Shown here piece by piece: positions 6,938 to 15,307 of a DNA stretch of 19,747 nt. Source of the stretch: an uncultured Rhodanobacter sp. Its GTDB lineage: Bacteria; Pseudomonadota; Gammaproteobacteria; Xanthomonadales; Rhodanobacteraceae. The stretch lies in the NCBI GenBank assembly GCA_903827735.1, contig CAIKJM010000406.1, forward strand, positions 1 to 19,747. Reading direction: 5' to 3'. Every line of letters starts with the position of its first letter. The stretch's first letter is position 1. The translations under genes and the position numbers were made by a program. The notes under the pieces were generated by a model, which saw nothing but the letters and a program-made list of their open reading frames with translations, was not told the DNA's origin and did no database searches.

Positions 6938-8194
6938 CTACGTGGGCAAATGCCGAACCTGCCCTTCGCCGCGTACGACGAAACGTTCGATCGTGAGCGA
7001 CTCGGCGCCCATTGGGCCGTAGGCATGCAGGCGGGTGGTAGAGATGCCGATTTCGGCACCGAGACCTAGCTGGCCGCCGTCGGAGAAACGCGAGGAGGCA
7101 TTGATCATCACAACAGCCGAGCGCAGCGCATGAACGAAGCGCTGTGCAGCCGCCTCGTCGGCTGTCGCTATCACCTCGGTGTGATCGGAGCCGTAGCGCC
7201 GGATGTGCGCAAGCGCGTCGTCTAGATCATCGACAATGCGCACGGCGAGAATCAGGTCGAGGAATTCGGCGGCGTAGTCGTCATCCGTCGCAGCGCGCAT
7301 GCCGGGCACAAGCTGACGGCTAGACTCGCAGCCGCGCAGCTCGACGTGATGCTCCTGCAGGGCTGCCGCCGCCATGGGCATGAACTGGTCAGCGATGTCC
7401 GCGTGGACCAGCAGCGTTTCCAGCGCGTTGCATACGCCCGGACGCGTGGTCTTGCCGTCGATCAGCAGCGCCAGCGCGAGCTGGAGATCCGCAGCCCGGT
7501 CCACGTAAAGGTGGCATACGCCCTTGTAGTGCTTGATCACCGGCACGCGTGCGTGTTCGGCGACAAAGCGAATCAGGCCTTCGCCGCCACGCGGAATCGC
7601 CAGGTCCACGATATCGGTGAGCTGCAGCAGTTCGACCATCGCCTCGCGACTGAGGTCATCGATCAAGGTCAGCGCCGCTACCGGCAAGTCATTGGACTGC
7701 AGCGCTGAATGAAGCGCGGCGGCAATCGCGAGGTTGGAACGTAGCGCCTCCGAACCGCCGCGCAGGATCACGCCGTTGCCCGCAAACAGGCACAGCGCGG
7801 CCGCGTCGGCGGTGACGTTGGGGCGAGCTTCATAGATCATTGCAATCACGCCCAGCGGCACGCGCACGCGTTCGATACGCAGGCCGTTCGGTCGGATTTC
7901 GCGGCGTGTGACCATGCCGACGGGATCGGGTAGCTCAGCGACTTCGCGCAGCGCATCGGCGATAGCCTGCACGCGCGGCGTATCCAGCTTCAGGCGATCG
8001 AGCATCGCACCCTGCACGCCTTTCGTCATGGCCTGCCGCAAGTCTTCGGCGTTGGCTTCGAGTACGGCATCCGTTTGGGATTCGAGAGTGCTCGCCATCT
8101 CGCGCAGCAGAAGACGCTTAGCGGCAGTGCTCAGCGCCGCCACCGATCGCGCCGCGTCACGGCAGGCCAGCGCCTGCACACGTATCGAACTCAC
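6938..8194 (-). CDS. proA: Gamma-glutamyl phosphate reductase (glutamate-5-semialdehyde dehydrogenase)
   Basis: The 418-residue product is the second proline-pathway enzyme (EC 1.2.1.41). It reduces glutamyl-5-phosphate to glutamate-5-semialdehyde with NADPH. Family marks include VPLGVIAMIYEARPNVTADAA, LRGGSEA, the catalytic cysteine C255 in TTRPGVCNALETLL, and the C-terminal HAYGPMGAESLTIERFVV. Length is normal. Translation starts at GTG 8194, which overlaps the proB stop as GTGA, so proA is almost certainly translated by coupling to proB. It is the last gene of the long arginine/proline unit, and no clear intrinsic terminator follows. Confidence 0.96.
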   Translation of the reverse strand: MSSIRVQALACRDAARSVAALSTAAKRLLLREMASTLESQTDAVLEANAEDLRQAMTKGVQGAMLDRLKLDTPRVQAIADALREVAELPDPVGMVTRREIRPNGLRIERVRVPLGVIAMIYEARPNVTADAAALCLFAGNGVILRGGSEALRSNLAIAAALHSALQSNDLPVAALTLIDDLSREAMVELLQLTDIVDLAIPRGGEGLIRFVAEHARVPVIKHYKGVCHLYVDRAADLQLALALLIDGKTTRPGVCNALETLLVHADIADQFMPMAAAALQEHHVELRGCESSRQLVPGMRAATDDDYAAEFLDLILAVRIVDDLDDALAHIRRYGSDHTEVIATADEAAAQRFVHALRSAVVMINASSRFSDGGQLGLGAEIGISTTRLHAYGPMGAESLTIERFVVRGEGQVRHLPT

Positions 8195-9339
8195 GCTGCG
8201 CTCTCCGTCGTGCCGACGGTGGCCATGTCGTCGCGATGCACCACTTCGCCGCCATAGCTGTAGCCGAGCAGGGCGGCAATCTCGCGGCTGTGATGGCCTG
8301 CCAATCGACGCACTTCGACGGCACCGTATTGGCTGAGTCCACGTGCGATCGCACGCTGTTCGGCGTCGACAATCTCGACCATATCACCGCGATGAAACTC
8401 GCCCTCTGCGCCCACTACGCCGCCCGGCAGCAGCGAGGCGCGGCCAGCGGTTAGCGCGCGCGCCGCACCCGCATCGACCACAATGCGCCCGGGCGCAGCC
8501 GGCGCATGGCGCAGCCAGTATTTGCGCGCCTGCATGCGGCTACCCGATTCGTGCACCAGCGTGCCACGCAGCCTGCCCTCGCCCAGCGCCCGCACGGTCG
8601 CCGCGTCGCTGCCACAAAACAGCGCCGTCGCGATGCCCGCGGCGGCGGCCTTGGTCGCGGCCTCAAGCTTGGTTCGCATACCGCCCGTACCGACACGGCT
8701 GCCGCTGCCGCCGGCCATCGCGAAGATGGCCGGCGTGATCTCAGTGACGTTTGCGATCGGTGTCGCCGCGTTATCGATACGCGGATCCGCGGTATACAGC
8801 GCATCGATATCCGAAGCGATCAGCAGCAGGTCGGCGTCGACCAGGGCCGCCACGATGGCGGCAAGATTGTCGTTGTCGCCGAGCTTCAATTCGTCGACGG
8901 CGACGGTGTCGTTCTCGTTGATCACCGGCAGCACGTCGAGTGCCAGCAGTTCACGCAGAGTGGCACGCGCGTTGAGGTAGCGACGGCGGTGGCGCAGATC
9001 GTCGTGCGTCAGCAGCACCTGCGCCACCGGGCGCGCGGAGAGGCTCTGCCACAACGCGATCATCGGCGCCTGCCCCAGCGCCGCCAGCGCCTGCCGTGCG
9101 ACCAGATCGCTGCCGCTCGCGGCATGCTCGCGCAGCAACGCGCGTCCTGCGGCCACCGCCCCGGAGGAGACCAGCACCACCTCTTTGCCCTGAGCACGGC
9201 TGGCGGTGATGAACTGCGCCAGCGCCGACGCATGATGCGCGGTGAGGCCACCACCATCGGCCGCAAGCAGGTTGCTTCCGACCTTGAGCACCGCACGGCG
9301 CCATGGCGGCAAGGCCTGCTCGGGCAGCGCGACACTCAT
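8191..9339 (-). CDS. proB: Glutamate 5-kinase
   Basis: The 382-residue product phosphorylates glutamate at the start of proline synthesis (EC 2.7.2.11). The N-terminal amino-acid kinase domain (about residues 14-270) shows AVLKVGSNLL, VLVSSGAVAAGR, LPVINENDTV, GDNDNLAAIVAALVDADLLLIASD and GSRVGTGGMRTKLEAA. A C-terminal PUA domain (about residues 290-365) is present, as in E. coli ProB. Family members are commonly feedback-inhibited by proline. Start ATG 9339 overlaps the argH stop (ATGA), and the stop overlaps the proA GTG, so it sits between two coupled junctions. Joining proBA to the arginine cluster puts two glutamate-derived pathways under one transcript, as I recall from Xanthomonas. Confidence 0.96.
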   Translation of the reverse strand: MSVALPEQALPPWRRAVLKVGSNLLAADGGGLTAHHASALAQFITASRAQGKEVVLVSSGAVAAGRALLREHAASGSDLVARQALAALGQAPMIALWQSLSARPVAQVLLTHDDLRHRRRYLNARATLRELLALDVLPVINENDTVAVDELKLGDNDNLAAIVAALVDADLLLIASDIDALYTADPRIDNAATPIANVTEITPAIFAMAGGSGSRVGTGGMRTKLEAATKAAAAGIATALFCGSDAATVRALGEGRLRGTLVHESGSRMQARKYWLRHAPAAPGRIVVDAGAARALTAGRASLLPGGVVGAEGEFHRGDMVEIVDAEQRAIARGLSQYGAVEVRRLAGHHSREIAALLGYSYGGEVVHRDDMATVGTTESAA

Positions 9340-10631
9340 GCGTCGAGCTGCGCCAGCCGTGCAGCGAGTTCATCCAGACGTAGATCATGGCCGGCACCGG
9401 GCGACGTACGCGCCGCCAGGCTGGATTCGGGCGTGCGACCTTCGCCGGCATTCGCTGCGGCTTCGGCCGCCGCACGATACGCATCACGGAACGGCACGCC
9501 GGCAGCAGCCTGCTCGATCGCCACATCGGTGGCGTACATCGCCGGCTCGATCGCCGCGCGCATCGGCGCCTCGTTCCACTGCAGCCGCGCCAGCAGATCA
9601 GGCACCAGCGACAGGGCCATCAGGCCGTGTCGGCAGCCGTGAAACAGCGAGCCTTTGGAAAACTGCAGGTCGCGCTGATAGCCCGACGGCAGCGACAGCA
9701 GCTGCTCGATCTCCGTGCGTGCTGCGGCCACGCTCGCGTAGCTGGCGCGCAGCAGCTCGACCACGTCGGGGTTGCGCTTGTTCGGCATGATCGAGCTGCC
9801 GGTGGTGTACTCCGACGGCAAGCTGACGAAATTGAATTCCGCCGTGGTGAACAGCGACAAATCCCAGGCCAACCGCCGCAGGTCGAGCAGCGCGCTGGCG
9901 ATGGCCTCCAGCACGGCCATCTCGAACTTGCCGCGCGACAGCTGCGCGTAGATCGGCGACACCTGCATGCGCGCAAAACCTAGGGCTCGCGTAGTGTGCT
10001 CCCGATCCAGCTTGAGGTTGACGCCGTAGCCGGCGGCCGTACCCAGCGGATTGGCGTCGACCCATTCGGACGTCTGTTTCGCGCGCAGCGCGTTGTCGAT
10101 AAAACCCTCGGCGAAGCCGGCAAACCACATGCCGGTGGACGACACCACTGCGCGCTGAAGGTGCGTGTAACCCGGCAACGGTATAGCCGGTTGCGCAGCG
10201 CGGTCGAGGCAGACCTGCGCAATCGCGCGGCAGTGCGACTGCAGCGTGGCGAGCTGCTCTTTCAGCCACAGGCGCGTGGCGACCAGGATCTGGTCGTTGC
10301 GGCTGCGTCCGGTGTGCACACGACGGCCGGCATCGCCAAGCCGTTCGGTAAGGCGCGCCTCAATCGCCGAATGACCGTCTTCGTAACGATCGTCCAGCAC
10401 GAAAGCGCCGCTGCGAAAGTCTTCGGCCAGCGTGTCCAGTTCTCGCTTCAGTGCCGAGGCTTCGTCAGCCGTGACCACATGGATGTTGGCAAGGCCTTCG
10501 ACATGCGCCTTGCTGGCCGTGATGTCGTGCAGGAAGAACTCGCGATCGAGCAGGACGTCGTCACCGGCGAGAAAGGCCATGATCTTTGTATCGATCTGCA
10601 CGCCGTTTTTTTGCCAAAGGGGCTGGGTCAT
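9336..10631 (-). CDS. argH: Argininosuccinate lyase
   Basis: The 431-residue product cleaves argininosuccinate to arginine and fumarate (EC 4.3.2.1), the last step of arginine synthesis. It belongs to the fumarase/aspartase superfamily. Visible marks are HTGRSRNDQI, the helix motif PLPGYTHLQRAV and the signature GSSIMPNKRNPD (about residues 278-289), which holds the catalytic serine loop (S279/S280). It is slightly shorter than the E. coli enzyme at the C-terminus but complete in the core. Start ATG 10631 overlaps the argC stop (ATGA), and the stop overlaps the proB start. Confidence 0.96.
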   Translation of the reverse strand: MTQPLWQKNGVQIDTKIMAFLAGDDVLLDREFFLHDITASKAHVEGLANIHVVTADEASALKRELDTLAEDFRSGAFVLDDRYEDGHSAIEARLTERLGDAGRRVHTGRSRNDQILVATRLWLKEQLATLQSHCRAIAQVCLDRAAQPAIPLPGYTHLQRAVVSSTGMWFAGFAEGFIDNALRAKQTSEWVDANPLGTAAGYGVNLKLDREHTTRALGFARMQVSPIYAQLSRGKFEMAVLEAIASALLDLRRLAWDLSLFTTAEFNFVSLPSEYTTGSSIMPNKRNPDVVELLRASYASVAAARTEIEQLLSLPSGYQRDLQFSKGSLFHGCRHGLMALSLVPDLLARLQWNEAPMRAAIEPAMYATDVAIEQAAAGVPFRDAYRAAAEAAANAGEGRTPESSLAARTSPGAGHDLRLDELAARLAQLDA

Positions 10632-11614
10632 GATTTTTCGGCTCGGGTAAAATCGATGGCGGTGGTCTCTGGCACGCCAATAGCGCGGTTAATGTTCTGC
10701 ATCGCCTGCGTGGCGGCGCCCTTGAGCAGGTTGTCCAGCGTCGCCACCACAACCACGCGCTTTCCGTCGGCGGACAAGGCAAAACCGCCGATCTCGGCAT
10801 GATGGCGATGTGCGATGCGGCTGACCCAGGGCGCCTCGTCGACCACGTCGACCAGAGGCTCGGCGTCATAAGCATGACGAAAACGCTGCAGCACGTCCTC
10901 GCGCGTCATCTTGCGCGACAGATACAGATTGGTGGTGACGGTAAGCCCGCGAAAATGCGGCGCCACGTGCGGCATGAATTCCACCGGCACGCCGAGATGA
11001 CGCGAGGCCTCCTTCTCGTGCATGTGGCCGGTGAGCGCATACGGCATCAGGTTGTCACGCAGCTTTTCCGGGTCGTTCTTGTCCGACGGCGTGGTGCCCG
11101 CACCCGAATAGCCCGATACACCAAAGCACACCGGCGGCGCGGCGAGCAGATCTTTCAGCGGCGCAATGGAAAGCTGCATGGCGGTCGCATAACAGCCGGG
11201 ATTGCTGATACGCGTCTGACCGCGCCACTTGTCGCGGGTGAGTTCGGGCAGGCCGTAATACCAGCGCTCGTCGAAGCGATAGTCGGCCGAAAGGTCCAGC
11301 ATCAGCGTCTGCGGATGCGCTGCCTCGACCGCCTCCACGTACGGGGCCGCCTTGCCGTTGGGCAAGGCGAGGATCACTACATCGGCTGCCAGCGCCGCCA
11401 CCGCCGGTGCATCGAGACTGGCGTAGCGCAGCTCACCGATATAGCCGTCCACATGGTCCGCCACGCGCTGACCGTCGAGCTCGCGCGACAACACGAAGGT
11501 CAGCTCCAGCGACGGATGCGCAGCGATCAAGCGGATCAGCTCGACGCCGGTGTGACCGCGCGCACCGACGATGCCGATGGATTTTTTTTGTGTGGGTTTA
11601 TTCGCAAAGCTCAT
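10628..11614 (-). CDS. argC: N-acetyl-gamma-glutamyl-phosphate reductase
   Basis: The 328-residue product reduces N-acetylglutamyl-phosphate to N-acetylglutamate semialdehyde with NADPH (EC 1.2.1.38). Marks are the nucleotide-binding IGIVGARGHTGVELIRL near the N-terminus, LDLSADYRF, the catalytic cysteine C141 in NPGCYATAMQL, and PHVAPHFRGL. ATG 11614 is preferred over an in-frame upstream codon at 11662, because it directly precedes a typical argC N-terminus and lies 4 bases after the argB stop. Codons 9-11 contain a run of eight A residues (11582-11589 on the complementary strand), rare in this GC-rich sequence and a possible slippage site. The stop overlaps the argH start. Confidence 0.95.
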   Translation of the reverse strand: MSFANKPTQKKSIGIVGARGHTGVELIRLIAAHPSLELTFVLSRELDGQRVADHVDGYIGELRYASLDAPAVAALAADVVILALPNGKAAPYVEAVEAAHPQTLMLDLSADYRFDERWYYGLPELTRDKWRGQTRISNPGCYATAMQLSIAPLKDLLAAPPVCFGVSGYSGAGTTPSDKNDPEKLRDNLMPYALTGHMHEKEASRHLGVPVEFMPHVAPHFRGLTVTTNLYLSRKMTREDVLQRFRHAYDAEPLVDVVDEAPWVSRIAHRHHAEIGGFALSADGKRVVVVATLDNLLKGAATQAMQNINRAIGVPETTAIDFTRAEKS

Positions 11615-11618
11615 GGCA

Positions 11619-12935
11619 TCAGTCCAGCAGCGTCGGCTGCCGCGTGGCGCAGTGCGCGACACAGCGGGCGATCGTGTCGAAGTCGGGCAAGCCGTACCAG
11701 AACACTTTCCAGCGCGGCTGCTTGAGGCTGCCGTCGGACTCGGCGTAATAGAAATGGTTGATCACGTTGCCGTGGCGCGAGCGCCAGAACAACTGCGGGT
11801 TTTCCTCGCGCATGACCTGCCACACCGCCCGGCCGAGACCCTCGCCCTGCGCGTCGTCGAGCACGGCGAACTTGTCCAAATAGGCGAGGCCTTCTTCGTC
11901 GGTGAGGATCATCGCAGCGCGATAGTTTTCGCTGAGGTAGATGCGCCGCGGCGTGGTACGTTCGAAATAATCACTCACCAGCTTGCGGCCGAAGCTCGAC
12001 TCGATCAGCACGCGCATGCGCGCCAGATCGATGCCTTTCCACGAGTCGAACGTCAGCACTCGCTCACCGCGGCGTACCAGGGTGCCTGAGCCCTTGTGTG
12101 TGAACAGCTCCTTGGCCAGTTCGGCTGGGCGCGTGATCGAGACTGACGACGTCAGCGGTAGATCGTTCAGCAGATCGGCGATCTGCTCGATCTTCACGCG
12201 CATGCCGCCGTTGATCCACGGCTGCGCCATCAGATGCTCGAACTCGGTGCTGAGGTTGATCGAATCGATCACCGTGCCCTTGTCATCGAGCAGGCCGCCC
12301 GTGCCGGTAAGAAACACGATCTTGTACGGCTGCAGCACGCGCACCAGTTCGTTCGCAGCAAAGTCTGCATTGATATTGAGAATCTGGCCCTGCTCGGTTT
12401 CGCCCAGGCTGGCGATGACCGGAATGGAGCCGGCGCGCAGGCTGGCCTCGATCGGCGCCAGGTTGATGCTCTGCACCTTGCCGACCAGGCCATACACATC
12501 TTGATCGAGATAAGTCGAGGTAAACACACCGGACGGTACTGACGTGGCGCGCGTATCCATCGACTGTAGCGCTTCGACCAGGCGCAGGTTCTGCTGCTGG
12601 AAGACCTTGCGCACGATCGCCAGCGCCTGCGGTGAGGTCACACGCAGGCCGTTGACGGTCTGTTTCTCGATGCCGGCGGCGGCCAGTTCCTCATCGAGCT
12701 GCGGGCCGGCACCATGCAGCACGATCGGCGTCAGTCCGACCTGCTGCAGAAAGGTTAGCGATGAGGTCAGCTCGGGCAGCTCGTCGCGCAGCACGGCGCC
12801 GCCGACCTTGACCACGGCAAAGCGTTTGGCATCGAGCTGCGAAAAGCGCTTGAGATACTGCTGGATTTCCTTCGCGCTGCCCATGCTTTCCAGCAGGCGC
12901 ACGATGGTCTGGCGGGTGTTTTTATGTTCGTGCAC
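11619..12935 (-). CDS. argB: Bifunctional N-acetylglutamate kinase/synthase fusion (NAGS-K)
   Basis: The product has two domains. The N-terminal amino-acid kinase domain (about residues 1-285; AVVKVGGAVL, IVLHGAGPQLDEEL, VNGLRVT, LNINADFAANEL, TGTGGLLDDKG, WINGGMRVKI) makes N-acetylglutamyl-phosphate. It is followed by a C-terminal GNAT acetyltransferase domain (about residues 290-438; SENYRAAMILTDE, LDKFAVLDDAQGEGLGRAVW, LFWRSRHGNVINHFYYAESDG). It closely matches the synthase-kinase fusion of Xanthomonas and its vertebrate-like relatives, so it supplies the first two steps of arginine synthesis and is expected to be arginine-inhibited. I chose GTG 12935 (438 residues) because TRQTIVRLL then falls near the N-terminus as in relatives. 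TTG 12953 would add six residues. Either start lies within the end of argE, so translation is probably coupled. Confidence 0.94.
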   Translation of the reverse strand: MHEHKNTRQTIVRLLESMGSAKEIQQYLKRFSQLDAKRFAVVKVGGAVLRDELPELTSSLTFLQQVGLTPIVLHGAGPQLDEELAAAGIEKQTVNGLRVTSPQALAIVRKVFQQQNLRLVEALQSMDTRATSVPSGVFTSTYLDQDVYGLVGKVQSINLAPIEASLRAGSIPVIASLGETEQGQILNINADFAANELVRVLQPYKIVFLTGTGGLLDDKGTVIDSINLSTEFEHLMAQPWINGGMRVKIEQIADLLNDLPLTSSVSITRPAELAKELFTHKGSGTLVRRGERVLTFDSWKGIDLARMRVLIESSFGRKLVSDYFERTTPRRIYLSENYRAAMILTDEEGLAYLDKFAVLDDAQGEGLGRAVWQVMREENPQLFWRSRHGNVINHFYYAESDGSLKQPRWKVFWYGLPDFDTIARCVAHCATRQPTLLD

Positions 12936-14061
12936 GATTGATGATCCGATCAATGGTTTCTGCGTAGTGCTGCAACTGGGCCAGCGTCACCCATTCGTCG
13001 GCGGTGTGTGCCTGCGCGATGTCGCCGGGGCCGTACACAAACGCGGTGTAGCCGGCGGCGGAAAACAGCGCGGCCTCGGTCCAGAAATCCACGGCGTTGC
13101 CGACGGGAATCTCCAGCTCGTCGGCCAGGTCGCGCGCCGCGAGGCGATTGGCTTCCGCATTCGCGGTGTCGCCGGCCGGCAGTGAGGCACCGCGGAAGGT
13201 CTCCTCGAATTCGGCCGGCTGCGGTTCCACCAGCGTACGGAATTGACGCAGCAGCTGATCCGGGTCCATCGTCGGCAGCGGCCGAAAGCCGAAGCGCACT
13301 TCGGCCGACGGCGCGATCATGTTCGCCTTGATGCCGCCTTCGACGCGGCCGATATTGAAGCGCAGTCCGGTGAGTCCGCCAAAGCGCTCGTGCGCCTGCG
13401 CGGCCACGAAATCGAGCGCGGCATCGCCCCAGCGCATCACCTGATGCAGGGCGCTGTCGCTGGCCTTCTGCTCACCCGACGCATGGCCGGCGTGACCGGC
13501 AAAGCGCATCATCACCGAATGGATGCCCCGATGCGTCAGCGCGGCCTCGCCCTTGGTCGGCTCGGCTACGATGATCGCCTCGTAGGGATGCGATTCGCTG
13601 AGGAAGCCGGCGATACAGCGCGCGTCGTTGGCCTCTTCATCGGTGGAAAACAGCATCGCCATGTCGCCGTCGCCCGCGTTCGCCACCGCGATCAACGCCG
13701 CCGCCGCGCCCTTGATATCGCAGGCGCCCAGTCCGATCGCCCGGGTTTCGGTAAGGCGCAGCGTGTGCGGATCGGCCGTCCAGTTCGGCGAATCGGGCAC
13801 GGTATCCAGATGCACGTTGAACAGCACTTTCGGCGTACCCCGTACGGCATGCAGCGTCACCGCACCGGCGCCGTAATCGGTCAGGGTCAGTGTGAAGCCA
13901 GGCAACTGCGAACGCAGGTAATCAAACAGCCCCTCCGTGCCGATGGCGCGCGGCGGATTGCGCGTATCGAACGCGACCAAGGTTTTGAGATGACTCAGGG
14001 TCGCCTGCAGCAGATCGCTACCGCGTTCCCCGTTCCCTGTTCCCTGTTCCCGGTGGCCCAT
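12922..14061 (-). CDS. argE: Acetylcitrulline/acetylornithine deacetylase (ArgE', M20 family)
   Basis: The 379-residue metallopeptidase-fold deacetylase should remove acetate from N-acetylcitrulline, given the acetylornithine-type ArgF' in the same operon (inferred). Metal-site motifs are NVHLDTVPDSPNW, GLGACDIKGAAAA, FSTDEEAND, VAEPTKGEAALTHRG and the C-terminal IAQAHTADEW. The dimerisation domain (FAGHAGHASG) is intact. ATG 14061 shares a base with the argG stop (TGATG); a GTG at 14082 is the only other nearby start. Codons 3-13 are built from four tandem 7-base repeats (14025-14052), giving an extra HREQGTGNGERG stretch that relatives I remember lack. A gain or loss of one repeat would shift the frame. 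No standard start codon lies between the repeat and the conserved DLLQATLSHLKTL. Confidence 0.92.
   Translation of the reverse strand: MGHREQGTGNGERGSDLLQATLSHLKTLVAFDTRNPPRAIGTEGLFDYLRSQLPGFTLTLTDYGAGAVTLHAVRGTPKVLFNVHLDTVPDSPNWTADPHTLRLTETRAIGLGACDIKGAAAALIAVANAGDGDMAMLFSTDEEANDARCIAGFLSESHPYEAIIVAEPTKGEAALTHRGIHSVMMRFAGHAGHASGEQKASDSALHQVMRWGDAALDFVAAQAHERFGGLTGLRFNIGRVEGGIKANMIAPSAEVRFGFRPLPTMDPDQLLRQFRTLVEPQPAEFEETFRGASLPAGDTANAEANRLAARDLADELEIPVGNAVDFWTEAALFSAAGYTAFVYGPGDIAQAHTADEWVTLAQLQHYAETIDRIINRART
14025..14052. repeat. 7-bp tandem repeat (4 units) in the 5' end of argE
   Basis: Four consecutive units GTTCCCC, GTTCCCT, GTTCCCT, GTTCCCG are seen on the + strand. They fall within the coding start of argE (- strand), directly after the argG/argE junction. 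Seven is not a multiple of three, so copy-number change alters the reading frame. Confidence 0.9.
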
Positions 14062-15269
14062 CAGCGATTGATCTCCGCCCACAGCGTGCTGCTCATGCCG
14101 AACAGCTTGATGAAGCCCTCCGCCTCGGCCACACCCCAGTCGGCCGACTGAGCGTAGACCGCACCCTTCGTGTTGAGGATATGCGGCGAACGCACTTCCA
14201 CCGCAGTAACCTGCGCGCCGTAGGTTTCCAGCACTACTTCACCGTTGACGCAGCTCTGGCTGGAGGCGAGGAAAGCTTCGAGATCGGTTTTCAGCGGATC
14301 GTGATAGAAACCCTCGTACACCAGCTCGACCCATTTGCGCGCCACTTCGGGCTTGAAGCGATTCTGCTGCTTGGTCAGCACGGCCTCTTCCAGCGCGCGA
14401 TGCGCGGTCAGCAGTGACACGATGCCCGGCGCTTCATACAGGATGCGCCCCTTCAGGCCGATCGTGGTGTCGCCGGTGTACATGCCGCGACCCACGCCAT
14501 AGGCGGCAAACAGCTCATTGAGCTTGACCAGCAGCTTGTCGCCGGCCATTTTCTGCCCATCGATCGACACCGCTTCGCCCTTCTCGAAGCCCAGCGTCAC
14601 GCTGAGTTTTTCGGACGGCCATTCGCTGCGCGGCTTGCACCAGCCGCGCGCGCCGTCGCCCGGCGTTTTCCAGTGGTCGATCTCGCCACCGGACATGGTC
14701 ACGCCCAGCACGTTTTCGTTGATCGTGTAGCTCTTCTGCTTGGCGCGCACTTCGAAGCCGCGCTCCTCCAGATACGCCTGCTCGTATGCGCGGGTCTGGG
14801 TGTGCTCTTTCTGAATCTCGCGGATCGGCGCCACGATGTCATAGTCCCCGAGCGACTTCACCGCCAGATCGAAGCGCACCTGGTCGTTGCCCATGCCGGT
14901 ACAGCCGTGCGCGATGACCTTGGTGCCCAGCTCGCCGGCGCGCTTCAACGCCGCTTCGACGATCAGGTAGCGATCGGACACCAGCAGCGGGTACTGGCCC
15001 TGATAGCCCTCGCCCGCCCACACGAACGGCTTGACGAAGCCCTGCCAGATCGCCGGACCACCGTCGACCGTGAGATGCGAAGCCACACCCAGCTCGGCAG
15101 CGCGCTGTTCGATAAAGGCCCGCTCTTCCGCATCGACGCCGCCGGTATCGGCAAACACGGTGTGCACGGCCCAGCCGCGCTCCTGCAGATACGGCACGCA
15201 GAAGCTGGTGTCGAGGCCGCCGGAAAAGGCGAGGACGATGTCTTTTTTGGAGGCGCTGGCTTGGCTCAT
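14061..15269 (-). CDS. argG: Argininosuccinate synthase
   Basis: The 402-residue product joins citrulline and aspartate with ATP to form argininosuccinate (EC 6.3.4.5). The N-terminal ATP pyrophosphatase loop AFSGGLDTS (residues 14-22) is present, with HGCTGMGNDQVRFDL, INENVLGVTMSGGEIDHW and the C-terminal RSPHILNTKGAVYAQSADWG. The start at ATG 15269 has a good AAGGA upstream. The frame remains open far upstream, to 15578, but that part overlaps the OsmC gene and lacks argG similarity. A 38-base gap separates it from the OsmC-like gene. The argE ATG overlaps its stop. Confidence 0.95.
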   Translation of the reverse strand: MSQASASKKDIVLAFSGGLDTSFCVPYLQERGWAVHTVFADTGGVDAEERAFIEQRAAELGVASHLTVDGGPAIWQGFVKPFVWAGEGYQGQYPLLVSDRYLIVEAALKRAGELGTKVIAHGCTGMGNDQVRFDLAVKSLGDYDIVAPIREIQKEHTQTRAYEQAYLEERGFEVRAKQKSYTINENVLGVTMSGGEIDHWKTPGDGARGWCKPRSEWPSEKLSVTLGFEKGEAVSIDGQKMAGDKLLVKLNELFAAYGVGRGMYTGDTTIGLKGRILYEAPGIVSLLTAHRALEEAVLTKQQNRFKPEVARKWVELVYEGFYHDPLKTDLEAFLASSQSCVNGEVVLETYGAQVTAVEVRSPHILNTKGAVYAQSADWGVAEAEGFIKLFGMSSTLWAEINR

Positions 15270-15307
15270 GAGGTGCGAATCCTTAAGGGGGAAAGGGGCT
15301 GCGGGGT

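Noticed and set aside
8506..9642. Long + strand open frame (378 codons) opposite proB and argH
   Set aside because: It is antisense to two clearly recognised genes, and its product is rich in Arg/Gln/His without domain features. This is typical of a complementary-frame shadow at high GC.
10799..11725. Long + strand open frame (308 codons) opposite argC
   Set aside because: It is antisense to argC, which has intact motifs, and it has no recognisable protein character or ribosome site.
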